Assembly (NCBI GenBank): GCA_963818695.1
Contig: CAWFTG010000003.1
Span: 558,001 to 622,000 of the forward strand
Direction of reading: 5' to 3'
DNA length: 64,000 nucleotides
Source of the DNA: AP-15 sp963818695
GTDB taxonomy: Bacteria > Pseudomonadota > Alphaproteobacteria > ATCC43930 > CGMCC-115725
Both the position numbers and the translations under genes were made by a program. Every line of letters starts with the position of its first letter. Position 1 is the first letter of the stretch. The notes under the pieces were generated by a model. That model did no database searches, was not told where the DNA came from, and saw nothing but the letters and a program-made list of their open reading frames with translations. This document shows positions 1 to 8,865 of the stretch, one piece after another.

Positions 1-480
1 TTTCGCCGGCGGGAGTGGAGGCGGGGCGATCGCCGCCATCTGCTGCGGCTTGTCGGGCGGCTTGGTCTCGGCCGGCGGCGTTTCGGTCTTGGCCGGCTTC
101 TCGGCCGGGGGCGGGTCGCCCTTCGGCTTGTCGACCTCTTTGGCTTCGGGTTCGCCGAGATCCTCCGAGGCGAGACGGCCGCGCGGCGGCGGCGGGGTGG
201 GTTTTTGCTGCGGCTGCGGCGGCGCCGGCGCGACCTTCGGGGGCGGCTCGAAGACGAGCTGCACCGGGATCGGCGCGACCTCGGCCGGCCGCGAAATCTG
301 CCAGTCGATCAGCAGCAACAACGGCAGCAGGTGCAATACGAGCGAACCAACCGGCCCACGCAGCCTGCTCCACCAGCGAGGTCTATCAGATTGTTGTACT
401 CGTTCGAGGGGCTCCGGCGGCCGCAGCTCGTCATTCCGGTCAACCCGATTCCCGTCATCCCGGCGAAGGCCGGGACCCAT
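1..480 (-). CDS. TonB-like energy transducer or proline-rich membrane protein, C-terminus outside window
   Basis: Reading the minus strand from an ATG at 480 gives a protein with a basic N-terminal stretch, one hydrophobic segment at about residues 43-60 (SLVLHLLPLLLLIDW), then a long Pro/Lys/Glu-rich region (PPPKVAPAPPQPQQ, DKPKGDPPPAEKPAK). That layout of one inner-membrane anchor and an extended periplasmic Pro-Lys linker is typical of TonB/TolA-like transducers. The C-terminal domain that would decide the family is cut off at base 1. The first 20 or so residues are encoded by a palindromic intergenic repeat (451-516), so the true start may be further in, near the RWW at residue 35. The gene lies downstream of ligA in the same direction. 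Confidence 0.55.
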   Translation of the reverse strand, partial: MGPGLRRDDGNRVDRNDELRPPEPLERVQQSDRPRWWSRLRGPVGSLVLHLLPLLLLIDWQISRPAEVAPIPVQLVFEPPPKVAPAPPQPQQKPTPPPPRGRLASEDLGEPEAKEVDKPKGDPPPAEKPAKTETPPAETKPPDKPQQMAAIAPPPLPPAK

Positions 481-516
481 CGATCCATAGGCACCGGCCT
501 TCACCGGTGTGACGAG
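451..516. repeat. Composite palindromic intergenic repeat (copy A)
   Basis: The segment contains GTCATCCCGGCGAAGGCCGG followed after a short gap by CACCGGCCTTCACCGGTG, two nested inverted repeats. The same two-part design recurs at 17321-17381 and, more diverged, at 27060-27146. Such elements are widespread between genes in alphaproteobacterial genomes. Confidence 0.7.
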
Positions 517-619
517 ACTAATCGTCGGCTCCTGCGGACCCTCGGCAACCGGCGCCAGCGCCAGGACCGAGCACCGGCTCCAGACGTTCGTCGTCAATAT
601 CGCGGAACACCTGCCGCCA

Positions 620-2761
620 TCATCCCCCGGCTTCGCGGGCGAGTACGAGCCAAGCGGCCTCGTCGAGCAGGGTGACGCCAAGCGCGGCGGCCTTTGTTGC
701 TTTCGAGCCGGGGTCGGCGCCGGCGACTACATAATCGGTCTTGGCCGAGACCGAGCCGGTGACATTGGCCCCGAGCGCCTCGGCGCGCGCCTTCGCCTCG
801 GAGCGGCTCATCGCCTCCAATGTTCCGGTGAAGACGATCGTCTTGCCGGCGAGCGGCGAGGCGGTGCGCTGCGCCGGCGCCTCGTAGTCGAGAACCGTCA
901 CCTCGCACGCAAGGTCGTCGAGCACGGCGCGGTTATGCGGCTCGGCGAAAAAGCCGAGAACGTCCGCCGCCATGTCCTCGCCGATGCCGTGAATGTCGAG
1001 AAGCCCGGCCCGGGCTTCGCCGTCCGGGTCCTGCGCGGCGGCTTCCATCTCGCGCCGCCACGCGGCGAGCGAACGGTAATGGCGGGCGAGCAGCCGAGCC
1101 GTCGCCTCGCCGACCTGCGGAATGCCGAGCGCGTTGATGAAACGCTCGAGGGAAATTCGCCGGCGCTCGTCGATCGCCGCCATCAAGTTGCGCGCGCTGA
1201 GCTCGCCCCAGCCTTCGCGCTTGGCGATCACCTCGGGATCGAGGCGGAAGATGTCGCCCGGCTGGCGGATCAGCCCGTCCTGCCAGAAAGCGGTGATGTG
1301 CTTCTCGCCGAGCCCCTCGATATCGAAGCAATGGCGCGACACGAAGTGCCGGAGACGCTCGACCGCTTGCGCGGCGCATATCAACCCGCCGGTGCAGCGC
1401 CGCGCGACTTGGCCCGGCTCGCGCACCGCGAGGCTGCCGCAGATCGGGCAGTGATCGGGAAATTGGTAGGGAACCGCGTCCTTCGGCCGCCTGTCGGGCA
1501 CCACCGAAACGATCTGCGGGATTACGTCGCCGGCGCGCTGCACGACGACGGTATCGCCGATGCGCACGTCCTTGCGCTGGATCTCGTCCTCGTTGTGCAG
1601 CGTGGCGCGCTGAACGACGACACCCCCGACCGTGATCGGCTCGAGCATCGCAACAGGCGTCAACGAGCCCTGGCGGCCGACCTGGATCGAGATATCGCGC
1701 AATACGGTCTGCGCCTGCTGCGCCGGGAATTTCTGCGCGACCGCCCAGCGCGGCGCCCGGCTGACCATGCCGAGCCGTTCCTGCAGCGCCAGGTCGTTGA
1801 CCTTGTAGACGACGCCGTCGATATCGTAGGGCAATTGCGCGCGTTCGGCGGCGATCTCGCGATAATAGGCGAGCGCCTCGTCGACGCCATGGCACAGCCG
1901 AGAGCGCCGGTTGACCGAGAACCCCCAGCTCCGGAACTGCGACAAGGCCTCGGCGTGGGTTCGGGCGAACGGCGCGTTGGTGTCGCCCCAGGCATAGGCG
2001 AAAAATTTGAGCGGCCGGCGCGCGGTGATCGTCGAATCGAGCTGGCGCAACGAGCCGGCGGCGGCATTTCTGGGGTTGGCAAAGACCGATTCTCCGGCGG
2101 CAGCGCGCTCCTCGTTCAGCGCGAAGAACCCGGCCCGCTCCAAATATACCTCGCCACGGATCTCGATCAGCTTCGGCCAGCCCTTGCCCGCGAGGATTTC
2201 CGGCACCGTGTCGAGCGTGCGAAGGTTCGTGGTGACGTTTTCGCCCGTGCTGCCGTCGCCGCGCGTTGCACCCAGCACCAGACGGCCGTCACTATAGGTG
2301 AGCGCAATGGACAGCCCGTCGATTTTGGGCTCCGCCACGATCTCGATCTTGTCCTCGGCGACCAGCGCCTCGGTCGCCGTGCGCCGGAAGAAATTGCGCA
2401 CCCCGGCGAAGAAGTCGCGGACATCCTGTTCCTCGAACGCGTTCTCCAAGGACAGCATCGGCCGAGAATGGGTGACTTTGGCGAACCCGGCGGCAGGGGC
2501 GGCGCCGACCCGGCGTGTCGGGCTGTCGGCTCGGATCAGCTCGGGAAAACGGGCCTCGATGTCACTGTTGCGGCGGCGCAGCGCGTCGTAATCGGCATCG
2601 GAAATCTCGGGTGCCGCATCGGTATAATAAAGCCGGTCGTGGTGCTCGATCTCTTCCGCCAGCGAGGCGAGCTCGGCCCGGGCCTCGTCTTCGGTGAGCG
2701 CATCGACCGGCCGCAACTCCGGCTCCTCACGACGCTGCCGCGAGGCGGTCGAAGCGCTCAT
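620..2761 (-). CDS. ligA: NAD-dependent DNA ligase LigA
   Basis: LigA seals nicks in duplex DNA with NAD+ during replication and repair. The 713-residue product has the Ia domain (HDRLYY near 41), the adenylation motif KIDG with catalytic Lys146, an OB fold, a Cys4 zinc finger (CPICG ... CTGGLIC), helix-hairpin-helix repeats and a C-terminal BRCT domain ending in LAREAGG. It is a little longer than the E. coli enzyme (671 aa). The ATG at 2761 was chosen because it overlaps the recN stop (ATGA), so the two genes are translationally coupled. The long open frame on the plus strand over this gene (509-2929) is a GC-rich shadow. Confidence 0.97.
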   Translation of the reverse strand: MSASTASRQRREEPELRPVDALTEDEARAELASLAEEIEHHDRLYYTDAAPEISDADYDALRRRNSDIEARFPELIRADSPTRRVGAAPAAGFAKVTHSRPMLSLENAFEEQDVRDFFAGVRNFFRRTATEALVAEDKIEIVAEPKIDGLSIALTYSDGRLVLGATRGDGSTGENVTTNLRTLDTVPEILAGKGWPKLIEIRGEVYLERAGFFALNEERAAAGESVFANPRNAAAGSLRQLDSTITARRPLKFFAYAWGDTNAPFARTHAEALSQFRSWGFSVNRRSRLCHGVDEALAYYREIAAERAQLPYDIDGVVYKVNDLALQERLGMVSRAPRWAVAQKFPAQQAQTVLRDISIQVGRQGSLTPVAMLEPITVGGVVVQRATLHNEDEIQRKDVRIGDTVVVQRAGDVIPQIVSVVPDRRPKDAVPYQFPDHCPICGSLAVREPGQVARRCTGGLICAAQAVERLRHFVSRHCFDIEGLGEKHITAFWQDGLIRQPGDIFRLDPEVIAKREGWGELSARNLMAAIDERRRISLERFINALGIPQVGEATARLLARHYRSLAAWRREMEAAAQDPDGEARAGLLDIHGIGEDMAADVLGFFAEPHNRAVLDDLACEVTVLDYEAPAQRTASPLAGKTIVFTGTLEAMSRSEAKARAEALGANVTGSVSAKTDYVVAGADPGSKATKAAALGVTLLDEAAWLVLAREAGG

Positions 2762-4431
2762 GCGCGGCCTCCTGCAATCAAACTCGCCGCCGCGGCGCGC
2801 GCCTCGGCGGTGATGTTGCGGCCGGACAGCATGCGGGCGATCTCCTCCTGCCTCGTATCCTCGTCGAGCTCCTCGACGCGGGTCACGGTCTGGCGCGCGG
2901 CGAGGCTTTTGGCGACCCGCCAGTGGTAGGCGCCGCGCGCCGCGACCTGCGGCGAATGTGTTACGACGAGGACCTGCAGATTTGTCCCCAGCCGCTGCAG
3001 GCGTTCGCCGACGGCCGCCGCGACGGCGCCGCCGATGCCGCTGTCGACTTCGTCGAAGATCAGGGTCGGCACCGAGGAGGTCCCGGCGAGGACCAGCTTC
3101 AGCGCCAGCATGAAGCGTGACAGCTCGCCGCCCGAAGCGATGCGCGCCAGCGGCCCGAAACCGGCGCCGGGGTTGGTCGCCACCTCGAAATGGATGCGCT
3201 CGCAGCCGTGCTCGCCCCAATCGTCCTCGGCGAGCGGCGTCAGCACCGTGCGGAAGCGCGCCTTTTCGAGGCGTAGCGGCTTCAGTTCGGCTGCGATAGC
3301 AGCATCGAGCCGTGTAGCGGCGGCGGCACGCCCACGGGACACCGCTTCGGCAGCGGAAATGAAACGGGTGCGGGCTTCGGCGGTCGCCCGGACCAGATGC
3401 TCGACAGTTCCGGCGCCAGCTTCGAGCTCGGCGAGCCGGGCCCGAAGCTGCTCGCGCAACCCTGGCAGATTGGCAACCGTCACCTGGTGCTTGCGAGCCG
3501 CCGCACGCAGCGCGAAGAGCCGCTCCTCGACCTTCTCGAGCTCACGCGGATCGGCCTCGAGATCGCGTGCCGTTGCCTCCAGGATGGCGAGCGCCTCGGC
3601 GGTTTCGGCGGTGGCGCGCTCGGTGGCGGCAAAGGCCGAATCGAGCAGGCCCTGGGCGCGCTCGCGGGCCCTTTCCAGCCGGCGCGCCGTGCGGGCCAAC
3701 GCGGCTTGCGCCCCGGCATTGCCGTCGAGCTCGCCGATCGCCTCGGCCAACGTTTCGGCCAGACGTTCGGCGCTCTGCAGCACGGCGCGCCGGGCAGCGA
3801 GACGATCCTCTTCGTCCTCTTCGGGCATCAGCGAATCGAGTTCGGCCAAATGATGGCGCAGCAAGTCCTCTTCGTCGCGGCTCGCCGCGAGCAGCCGCGC
3901 CGCGTCGGTCTCGCGTTCCCGTGCTTCACGCCAATGGTGCCAGGCCTTTGCGAGCGCATTCGGGGTCACGCTGTGCTCGGCGAAGGCGTCAAGGATCATG
4001 CGATGGTTGGCGGGGTCGAGCAGCCCGCGTTGTTCGAACTGCCCCTGGATCTCGACGAGGCTATCGCCGAGATCGCGCAATAGCCCGACGCTCGCCGGCT
4101 CGTCGTTGACAAAGGCCCGACTGCGCCCGTCAGCCCCGACCAGCCGGCGCAACACGATTGCTTCGCCCTCGCCGTCGAGCCCGGCTTCGCGCAGGATCGC
4201 ATGCGCCGGGTGGTTGCGCCCGACCGAAAATTCTGCCGAAACCGCGGCCTGCCGGGCTCCCGGGCGTACCAGCCCGCTCTCTGCCCGTTTGCCGAGCGCC
4301 AGGCCGAGCGCATCGAGCAGGATCGACTTGCCGGCGCCGGTCTCGCCGGTCAGCACGCAGAGGCCGGGACGAAGGGCGAGGTCGAGGCGATCGATCAGTA
4401 CAATGTCGCGAATATTGAGCCCGAGCAGCAT
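2758..4431 (-). CDS. recN: DNA repair protein RecN (SMC-like ATPase)
   Basis: RecN is a cohesin-like ATPase that acts in double-strand break repair. The 557-residue protein starts MLLGLNIRDIVLIDRL, as RecN proteins do, with Walker A GETGAGKS at 29-36, a long coiled-coil middle rich in Ala/Glu/Arg, the ABC signature SGGELSRFM and Walker B LIFDEVDSGIGG. An upstream in-frame ATG at 4461 exists, but the 4431 start aligns with the usual N-terminus. It is the first gene of a recN-ligA operon on the minus strand. Confidence 0.96.
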   Translation of the reverse strand: MLLGLNIRDIVLIDRLDLALRPGLCVLTGETGAGKSILLDALGLALGKRAESGLVRPGARQAAVSAEFSVGRNHPAHAILREAGLDGEGEAIVLRRLVGADGRSRAFVNDEPASVGLLRDLGDSLVEIQGQFEQRGLLDPANHRMILDAFAEHSVTPNALAKAWHHWREARERETDAARLLAASRDEEDLLRHHLAELDSLMPEEDEEDRLAARRAVLQSAERLAETLAEAIGELDGNAGAQAALARTARRLERARERAQGLLDSAFAATERATAETAEALAILEATARDLEADPRELEKVEERLFALRAAARKHQVTVANLPGLREQLRARLAELEAGAGTVEHLVRATAEARTRFISAAEAVSRGRAAAATRLDAAIAAELKPLRLEKARFRTVLTPLAEDDWGEHGCERIHFEVATNPGAGFGPLARIASGGELSRFMLALKLVLAGTSSVPTLIFDEVDSGIGGAVAAAVGERLQRLGTNLQVLVVTHSPQVAARGAYHWRVAKSLAARQTVTRVEELDEDTRQEEIARMLSGRNITAEARAAAASLIAGGRA

Positions 4432-4524
4432 TGTAAGCCGCGAATAGTGTCGCTTAATCATATAGGCGCGGTGGCCGCCAAACCAGCGTTGGCGCGGTGT
4501 GGCTGGCGAGCATCCGAGGTGACC

Positions 4525-5250
4525 ATGGAGAAGCCGGAGCTTTATCGCGATCTCGCGCGGCAGCTCGCCGCGCTGCTCGCCGGCGAACCGGATCCGATTG
4601 CCAACGCCGCCAACACGGCTGCGCTGATCTATCACGGATTGCCGAACCTCAACTGGGCCGGGTTTTACTTCCGCAACGGCGCACAGCTGGTCCTCGGGCC
4701 GTTCCAGGGTAAGCCCGCCTGCGTGCGGATCCCGATGGGCAAGGGGGTGTGCGGCACCGCCGCCGCCCGAGGCACAACCGTCTTAGTCCCCGATGTCCTC
4801 GATTTCCCGGGCCACATCGCCTGCGACCCGGATTCGCGCTCCGAGCTGGTCATCCCGCTTACCGAGAATGGCGGCGTGTTGGGTGTGCTCGACCTCGACA
4901 GCCCGCTGCTCGCGCGTTTCGACGAACTAGATCGCGCCGGCTGCGAGCAACTGGTCGCGCTTTTACTCGTTCATCATCGAAATTCGACCGGCAGATCCGG
5001 GCGCGATCCTGATGACCCGCATGGCTTCGGGGATAGGACTCGGTCTGCTGGCGGAGGTGGGCAAATGAAGACACTGGTCGATGACGCCGAACACTGGAGG
5101 AGCCGAGCCGAAGAAACTCGGACCATCGCCGAGATCATGACCGATCTCGAGGCGAAGCGGATCATGTTTGACATCGCCGAAGGGTATGACCGTTTGGCGG
5201 AGCGCGCCGTGGAGCGAACCGGCAATCGAGATCGGAAGCTGCTGCAGTGA
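4525..5250 (+). CDS. msrC: GAF-domain free methionine-(R)-sulfoxide reductase, running in frame into a small second domain
   Basis: The first 150 residues match the fRMsr (MsrC/YebR) family, which reduces free Met-(R)-sulfoxide. The three family cysteines are present as C66 (KPACVRI), C76 (KGVCGTA) and C100 (HIACDPD), with LNWAGFYF before them and VLGVLDLDSP after. The frame does not stop where fRMsr proteins end, near residue 150. It runs through about 30 low-complexity residues into a sequence that looks like an independent small gene with its own ribosome-binding site (5065-5250). A lost stop, a frameshift near 4960 or a true fusion are all possible; the GAF assignment itself is safe. Confidence 0.85.
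   Translation: MEKPELYRDLARQLAALLAGEPDPIANAANTAALIYHGLPNLNWAGFYFRNGAQLVLGPFQGKPACVRIPMGKGVCGTAAARGTTVLVPDVLDFPGHIACDPDSRSELVIPLTENGGVLGVLDLDSPLLARFDELDRAGCEQLVALLLVHHRNSTGRSGRDPDDPHGFGDRTRSAGGGGQMKTLVDDAEHWRSRAEETRTIAEIMTDLEAKRIMFDIAEGYDRLAERAVERTGNRDRKLLQ
5065..5250 (+). CDS. Small conserved alphaproteobacterial protein (internal start)
   Basis: An ATG at 5065, preceded by GGAGGTGGG, opens a 61-residue product beginning MKTLVDDAEHWRSRAEETR and ending NRDRKLLQ. The pattern 'HWRxRAEExRxxAExMxDxEAKRIMxxIAEGYDRLAERA' is a common short helical protein in Rhizobiales-type genomes; no function is known. It shares its frame with the upstream GAF gene, so it could also be that protein's C-terminal tail. 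A related small protein is at 31645-31845. Confidence 0.55.
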   Translation: MKTLVDDAEHWRSRAEETRTIAEIMTDLEAKRIMFDIAEGYDRLAERAVERTGNRDRKLLQ

Positions 5251-5277
5251 GCTAGACGAAGCAGGTCAGGGGGAACG

Positions 5278-6324
5278 ATGCAATCCGCGACAACGGGAGC
5301 GGCGATAAGTTTGCATTTGCCGGTCCGGCAGGAGTGGCTCGATGGGCGCCGCGAAGAGATCATCGAGCCCGATCTGCCGATCGTCGACCCGCACCATCAC
5401 CTGGTCGACCGGCCCGAAACCGGCCGCTACCTGCTGCCGGAACTGCTCGCCGATCTCGGCAGCGGCCACAGCGTCACCGCGACGGTGTACCTCGAATGGT
5501 TGTCGATGTACCGCGCAACGGGCGCCGCCGAGCTGCGCCCGGTCGGCGAAATCGAGTTCGCCAACGGCGTCGCGGCGATGGCCGCGAGCGGGACCTATGG
5601 GGAGACGCAGGTCTGCGCGGGTATCATTGGCTATGCCGACCTGACGCTGGGCGCGGCGGTCGAGAAGGTGCTGGAGGCGATGATTGCGGCTGGCGGCGGC
5701 CGCTTTCGCGGCATCCGCTTCATCACCGCCTCGCATCCCGACCAGGCGGCATGGGGATCGATGATAGCCCGGCCAGAGGGGCTGCTTCGGGACAGCCGTG
5801 TGCGGGAAGGTTTCGCCCGGCTCGCCCCCCTCGGCCTCAGCTTCGACGCGTGGATGTATCACACGCAACTCGGCGAGCTGGTCGATCTGGCGCGCGCCTT
5901 TCCCGAGACGAAGATCGTGCTCGACCATGTCGGCGGCCCGATCGGGCTCGGCCGCTACGCGGGCAAGCGCGACGAGGTCTTCGCCGAGTGGAGCGCGCGG
6001 ATCCGCGAGCTGGCGGGCTGCCCCAATGTGCATGTCAAGCTGGGTGGACTCGGAATGCGGATGTTCGGGTGCACATTTCACACCGGCGCATTGCCGCCCG
6101 GCTCGGAAGACCTTGCCGCTGCGTGGCGGCCCTATATCGAGACCTGCATCGCCGCTTTCGGCCCGCAGCGCGCGATGTTCGAGAGCAACTTCCCAGTCGA
6201 TAAAGGCAGCTGCGGCTACGCCGCGCTGTGGAACGCCTTCAAGCGCATCGCCGCCGGCTGCTCCGTCGCCGAGAAAGCCGCTCTCTTCGCCGGCACCGCA
6301 ACAGAATTCTACCGATTGGGTTAG
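5278..6324 (+). CDS. Amidohydrolase family 2 (TIM-barrel metal-dependent hydrolase)
   Basis: This 348-residue protein belongs to the COG3618/Amidohydro_2 family. Visible motifs are the metal-binding DPHHHL near residue 37, the barrel strand RGIRFI, LDHVGGP in the middle, KLGGLGM, and FESNFPVDK near the C-terminus, all typical of lactonase/decarboxylase-like members. Substrate cannot be read from sequence. A GGGGGAACG sequence precedes the ATG. It lies 27 bases after the GAF/small gene and in the same direction, so co-transcription is possible. Confidence 0.9.
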   Translation: MQSATTGAAISLHLPVRQEWLDGRREEIIEPDLPIVDPHHHLVDRPETGRYLLPELLADLGSGHSVTATVYLEWLSMYRATGAAELRPVGEIEFANGVAAMAASGTYGETQVCAGIIGYADLTLGAAVEKVLEAMIAAGGGRFRGIRFITASHPDQAAWGSMIARPEGLLRDSRVREGFARLAPLGLSFDAWMYHTQLGELVDLARAFPETKIVLDHVGGPIGLGRYAGKRDEVFAEWSARIRELAGCPNVHVKLGGLGMRMFGCTFHTGALPPGSEDLAAAWRPYIETCIAAFGPQRAMFESNFPVDKGSCGYAALWNAFKRIAAGCSVAEKAALFAGTATEFYRLG

Positions 6325-6481
6325 TCGCGCCTCCTCCCCGCGCAGGAATTGCCGTCAGTGTGAGGCGCATCACACGCCTTTTGTGCGCAGTACGCTATTC
6401 GGAAGACGGGTAGCTCCGACGAAGAGGATGCCGAAACATCCGTACCGGGGCTGGTGCAAACCCGCGACAACGGAGAGATCA

Positions 6482-7189
6482 ATGCCGCAAATCGCCGTGA
6501 TAAACGAGTCGACCGTCATCTCCGACGCCGACGTTCAGAAGATGATCCCGGCTTTCGACCAGCAGTGGAACAAGGATTTGAGACCGGTCTGGGGCGTCGA
6601 CGCCGCCACCTTTACTTTCGTCCCCAAGCACCGGATGCCCGCCTCGGGCAGCTGGTGGCTCGTGTTCCTGGACAACAGCGACGAAGCGGGAGCCCTCGCC
6701 TACCATGATCTGACAAACGAGGGGTTGCCGATCTCCAAGGTGTTCGTGAAGACGCTGAAAGCCGAGAACGCAAGCATCAGCGTCGGAGCAACGCACGAGC
6801 TCTGCGAGATGGCGGTGGATCCTTGGCTGAACAGCGCCTATCAGGATCCCAAAGGCGTCTTCTGGGCGGGCGAGGTGTGCGACCCGGTCGAAAGCGACCA
6901 GTACGGCTACAAGATCGGTGACGTCCTCGTAACGGATTTCATCACGCCCAACTGGTTCGCGCATCAGCATGCCAATGGCGGCATCGACCTGAAGAGCCAT
7001 GCGCACAAAGCGTTTGATATTTTGGCCGGCGGCTATGCGCAAAAGTTCGACCCCGGCCATGGATGGGTTCAGGTCAATGGTTCGGCGGCAAAGTTGGGGC
7101 ACCAAGCCCAGGCGGCGCGTGGTTCGCGCAGGGAGCGCCGTTCTCGCATGAGCGAGGGTTTACAGCGCAGCGCCGTCCACCGGGGCTGA
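6482..7189 (+). CDS. Unknown protein with HELxE metalloprotease-like motif
   Basis: The 235-residue protein starts MPQIAVINESTVISD after a GGAGAG ribosome-binding site. It has no signal peptide. The key feature is ATHELCEMAVDP at about residues 103-114, a His-Glu...Glu arrangement followed by Asp-Pro, and a later aromatic-rich part (DVLVTDFITPNWF). HELxExxxDP occurs in families annotated as putative zinc metalloproteases, so a metal site is plausible, but no family was firmly recognised. The last 25 residues (GSRRERRSRMSEG) look like unselected sequence. Earlier in-frame starts exist but lack a good ribosome site. Confidence 0.7.
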   Translation: MPQIAVINESTVISDADVQKMIPAFDQQWNKDLRPVWGVDAATFTFVPKHRMPASGSWWLVFLDNSDEAGALAYHDLTNEGLPISKVFVKTLKAENASISVGATHELCEMAVDPWLNSAYQDPKGVFWAGEVCDPVESDQYGYKIGDVLVTDFITPNWFAHQHANGGIDLKSHAHKAFDILAGGYAQKFDPGHGWVQVNGSAAKLGHQAQAARGSRRERRSRMSEGLQRSAVHRG

Positions 7190-7241
7190 CGCAATCAGAC
7201 CGAAGGCCCGGGTGCTCTGCACCCGGCACCTCTCTTTGAGA

Positions 7242-8165
7242 CTATCGCGTCTCGACCAATTCCAGAGCTTCGCGGCTCGGGCCTTCTATCATCACGGCGC
7301 GGGTGTCGCCGAGCGGGTAGGGTTGTTCGAGGAAGGTAACTCCTTCGCTGCGCAATTTCTCGACCCACGCGTCGAGATCGGTGACGCTCAACGCGATGTG
7401 ATCCTGCAATTGCCCGCGTGAGCCGGCGAGCGGCGCGGCGCCCTGGTTGGCGTACCAGATCAGCGCCACATCGCCGAATTCGACGCCGGCCCGCGGCGAC
7501 CGGAACATCCCTTCGCGGTTGAGCGCCGGCCAGGTCCGGTCGGCGCCGCGCGGCACCTTGCAGTCGGACTCGCTCACGGGTGCGCCGCCCCAGCCGGCCC
7601 GCGGCGGCGCGTTCAGGTGCTTCTGGTACCACAGCTGCGCGCACAACGGGTCCTCCTGGTAGAGGTGCACGTGGTTGAAGCGCTCGGCCGGGTGGTCGCC
7701 GGCATATTCGACGAGCGCGTCATCGGGTCCGCGCATGTAAGCAAAGCCGCCGCCGCCGGCCGGCCCGACGCGCCTCTGCCTTGCCTCGGCAATCTGCGCC
7801 TTGGTCAGCCCGAGCACGCCGCCTTGGCCCGGCCAGGTGTCGCTGCTGATCAGCACCGAGCCGCCTTCCTCGCTGGTGTAGAGCGGCAAGAGCTCGACCT
7901 CCAGCCGGGTCTTGTAGGTTTCGAGACAGCGGCGCGAGTCGGTGACATGCCAGCCAAAATGCCAGATCGCACTCTGCGGCTCACTGACCGGCGGCGCATC
8001 CATCTTGTCGAACAGCACCATCACGTTGTTCGGCGAATTCAGCGCCGCAAAGCCGCCCCACCTCCCCTTCGAGGTGCTGGGGAATTGCTTGGTATAGAAC
8101 GCTGTAGCGGCGTCGGGGTCGGTCGATCTCAGATGCAGGTGATGGAATTTCGGAGTCGGCAGCAT
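7242..8165 (-). CDS. VOC-family (glyoxalase/bleomycin-resistance-like) protein with two modules
   Basis: The 307-residue protein begins MLPTPKFHHLHLRSTDPDA, a classical VOC N-terminal strand, and has a second module at FNHVHLYQEDPLCAQLWY. The end has HIALSVTDLDAWVEKL and REALELVE, as in extradiol dioxygenase or glyoxalase I relatives. GAAGGAAG lies just before the ATG at 8165. The frame upstream is open through a separate exported protein, which is unlikely to be part of this enzyme. Substrate unknown. Confidence 0.85.
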   Translation of the reverse strand: MLPTPKFHHLHLRSTDPDAATAFYTKQFPSTSKGRWGGFAALNSPNNVMVLFDKMDAPPVSEPQSAIWHFGWHVTDSRRCLETYKTRLEVELLPLYTSEEGGSVLISSDTWPGQGGVLGLTKAQIAEARQRRVGPAGGGGFAYMRGPDDALVEYAGDHPAERFNHVHLYQEDPLCAQLWYQKHLNAPPRAGWGGAPVSESDCKVPRGADRTWPALNREGMFRSPRAGVEFGDVALIWYANQGAAPLAGSRGQLQDHIALSVTDLDAWVEKLRSEGVTFLEQPYPLGDTRAVMIEGPSREALELVETR

Positions 8166-8277
8166 GGCGACGCTTCCTTCGGGGAAATTGACACTATGCG
8201 CCATCCAACGCCGGATTGGGATACAGCAAGAGAAACGGCTCTGTCTCAGTTTGAATTTTTTGCCAAGCGGCATCGCT

Positions 8278-8840
8278 CGCCGACGGCGCCTCACAGCTGC
8301 GAGGCTGATGAGCCCCGCACCAAGCAGCGCGATCGAGGCCGGCTCGGGCACGGCAGCGGCGATTTCGGTGATGATCACCTCGCCGTTGTCGGTTCGGAAA
8401 TCGGCGAGCAGGATCTGGTCCGTTCCGGCATCAAAGGAGCCGCCGCCGCCACCCGGACCACTCGCGCCGGAGCTGCCGCTGCCAGCCCCCCCGCCGCCTC
8501 CGCTGTAGCCGCCGCCGCCGGCGATGACTAGCGGCGTGTTTCCCGGACCGACAACGAAACTGCCACCGCCACCACCAACGCCCCTGCCCGCGCCGCCGAC
8601 GGCAATCTCCAGTATCTCGCCTGCGGTCAGGATGAAGTCGCCCCCGATCTCGGCGCCTCGACCGCCTGTGCAGCCGGGATACCCACTGTCCCGCCGCGCC
8701 ATAGGAGAGGATCTGATAGGTGTCGGCGGTCGGCACCGTGAAGGTGACGAGACTACCGGTATAAGTGAAATCGCGCTGGCGACCTGACTCAATGTTGCGA
8801 GCGCGAGGGACGACGTCGCACCCAGCAGAAGCCCTCTCAT
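8278..8840 (-). pseudogene. Glycine-rich PEP-CTERM exported protein, with compensating frameshifts and no stop before the next gene
   Basis: The N-terminus MRGLLLGATSSLALATLSQV is a signal peptide and the C-terminus VPEPASIALLGAGLISLAA followed by Arg5 is a PEP-CTERM sorting signal for exosortase processing. The middle is Gly-rich (GGGGYSGGGGGAG). Between about 8700 and 8780 the sensible sequence, DFTYTGSLVTFTVPTADTY and then QILSYGAAGQ, lies in a different frame from the signal peptide and glycine-rich part, so two compensating indels garble about 28 residues. After the Arg cluster there is no stop and the frame continues into the VOC gene. It is entered as broken, but sequencing error is equally likely. 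Confidence 0.7.
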
Positions 8841-8865
8841 GTTATCCTCCCCGCTGTGCAAGGCG

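Noticed and set aside
509..2929. 806-codon open frame on the plus strand
   Set aside because: It lies antisense to ligA and recN, which have full family motifs; the frame is open only because of high GC and has no recognisable domain.
7195..7644. 149-codon minus-strand ORF in another frame of the VOC gene
   Set aside because: Arg/Ala-rich out-of-frame translation of the VOC C-terminal half.
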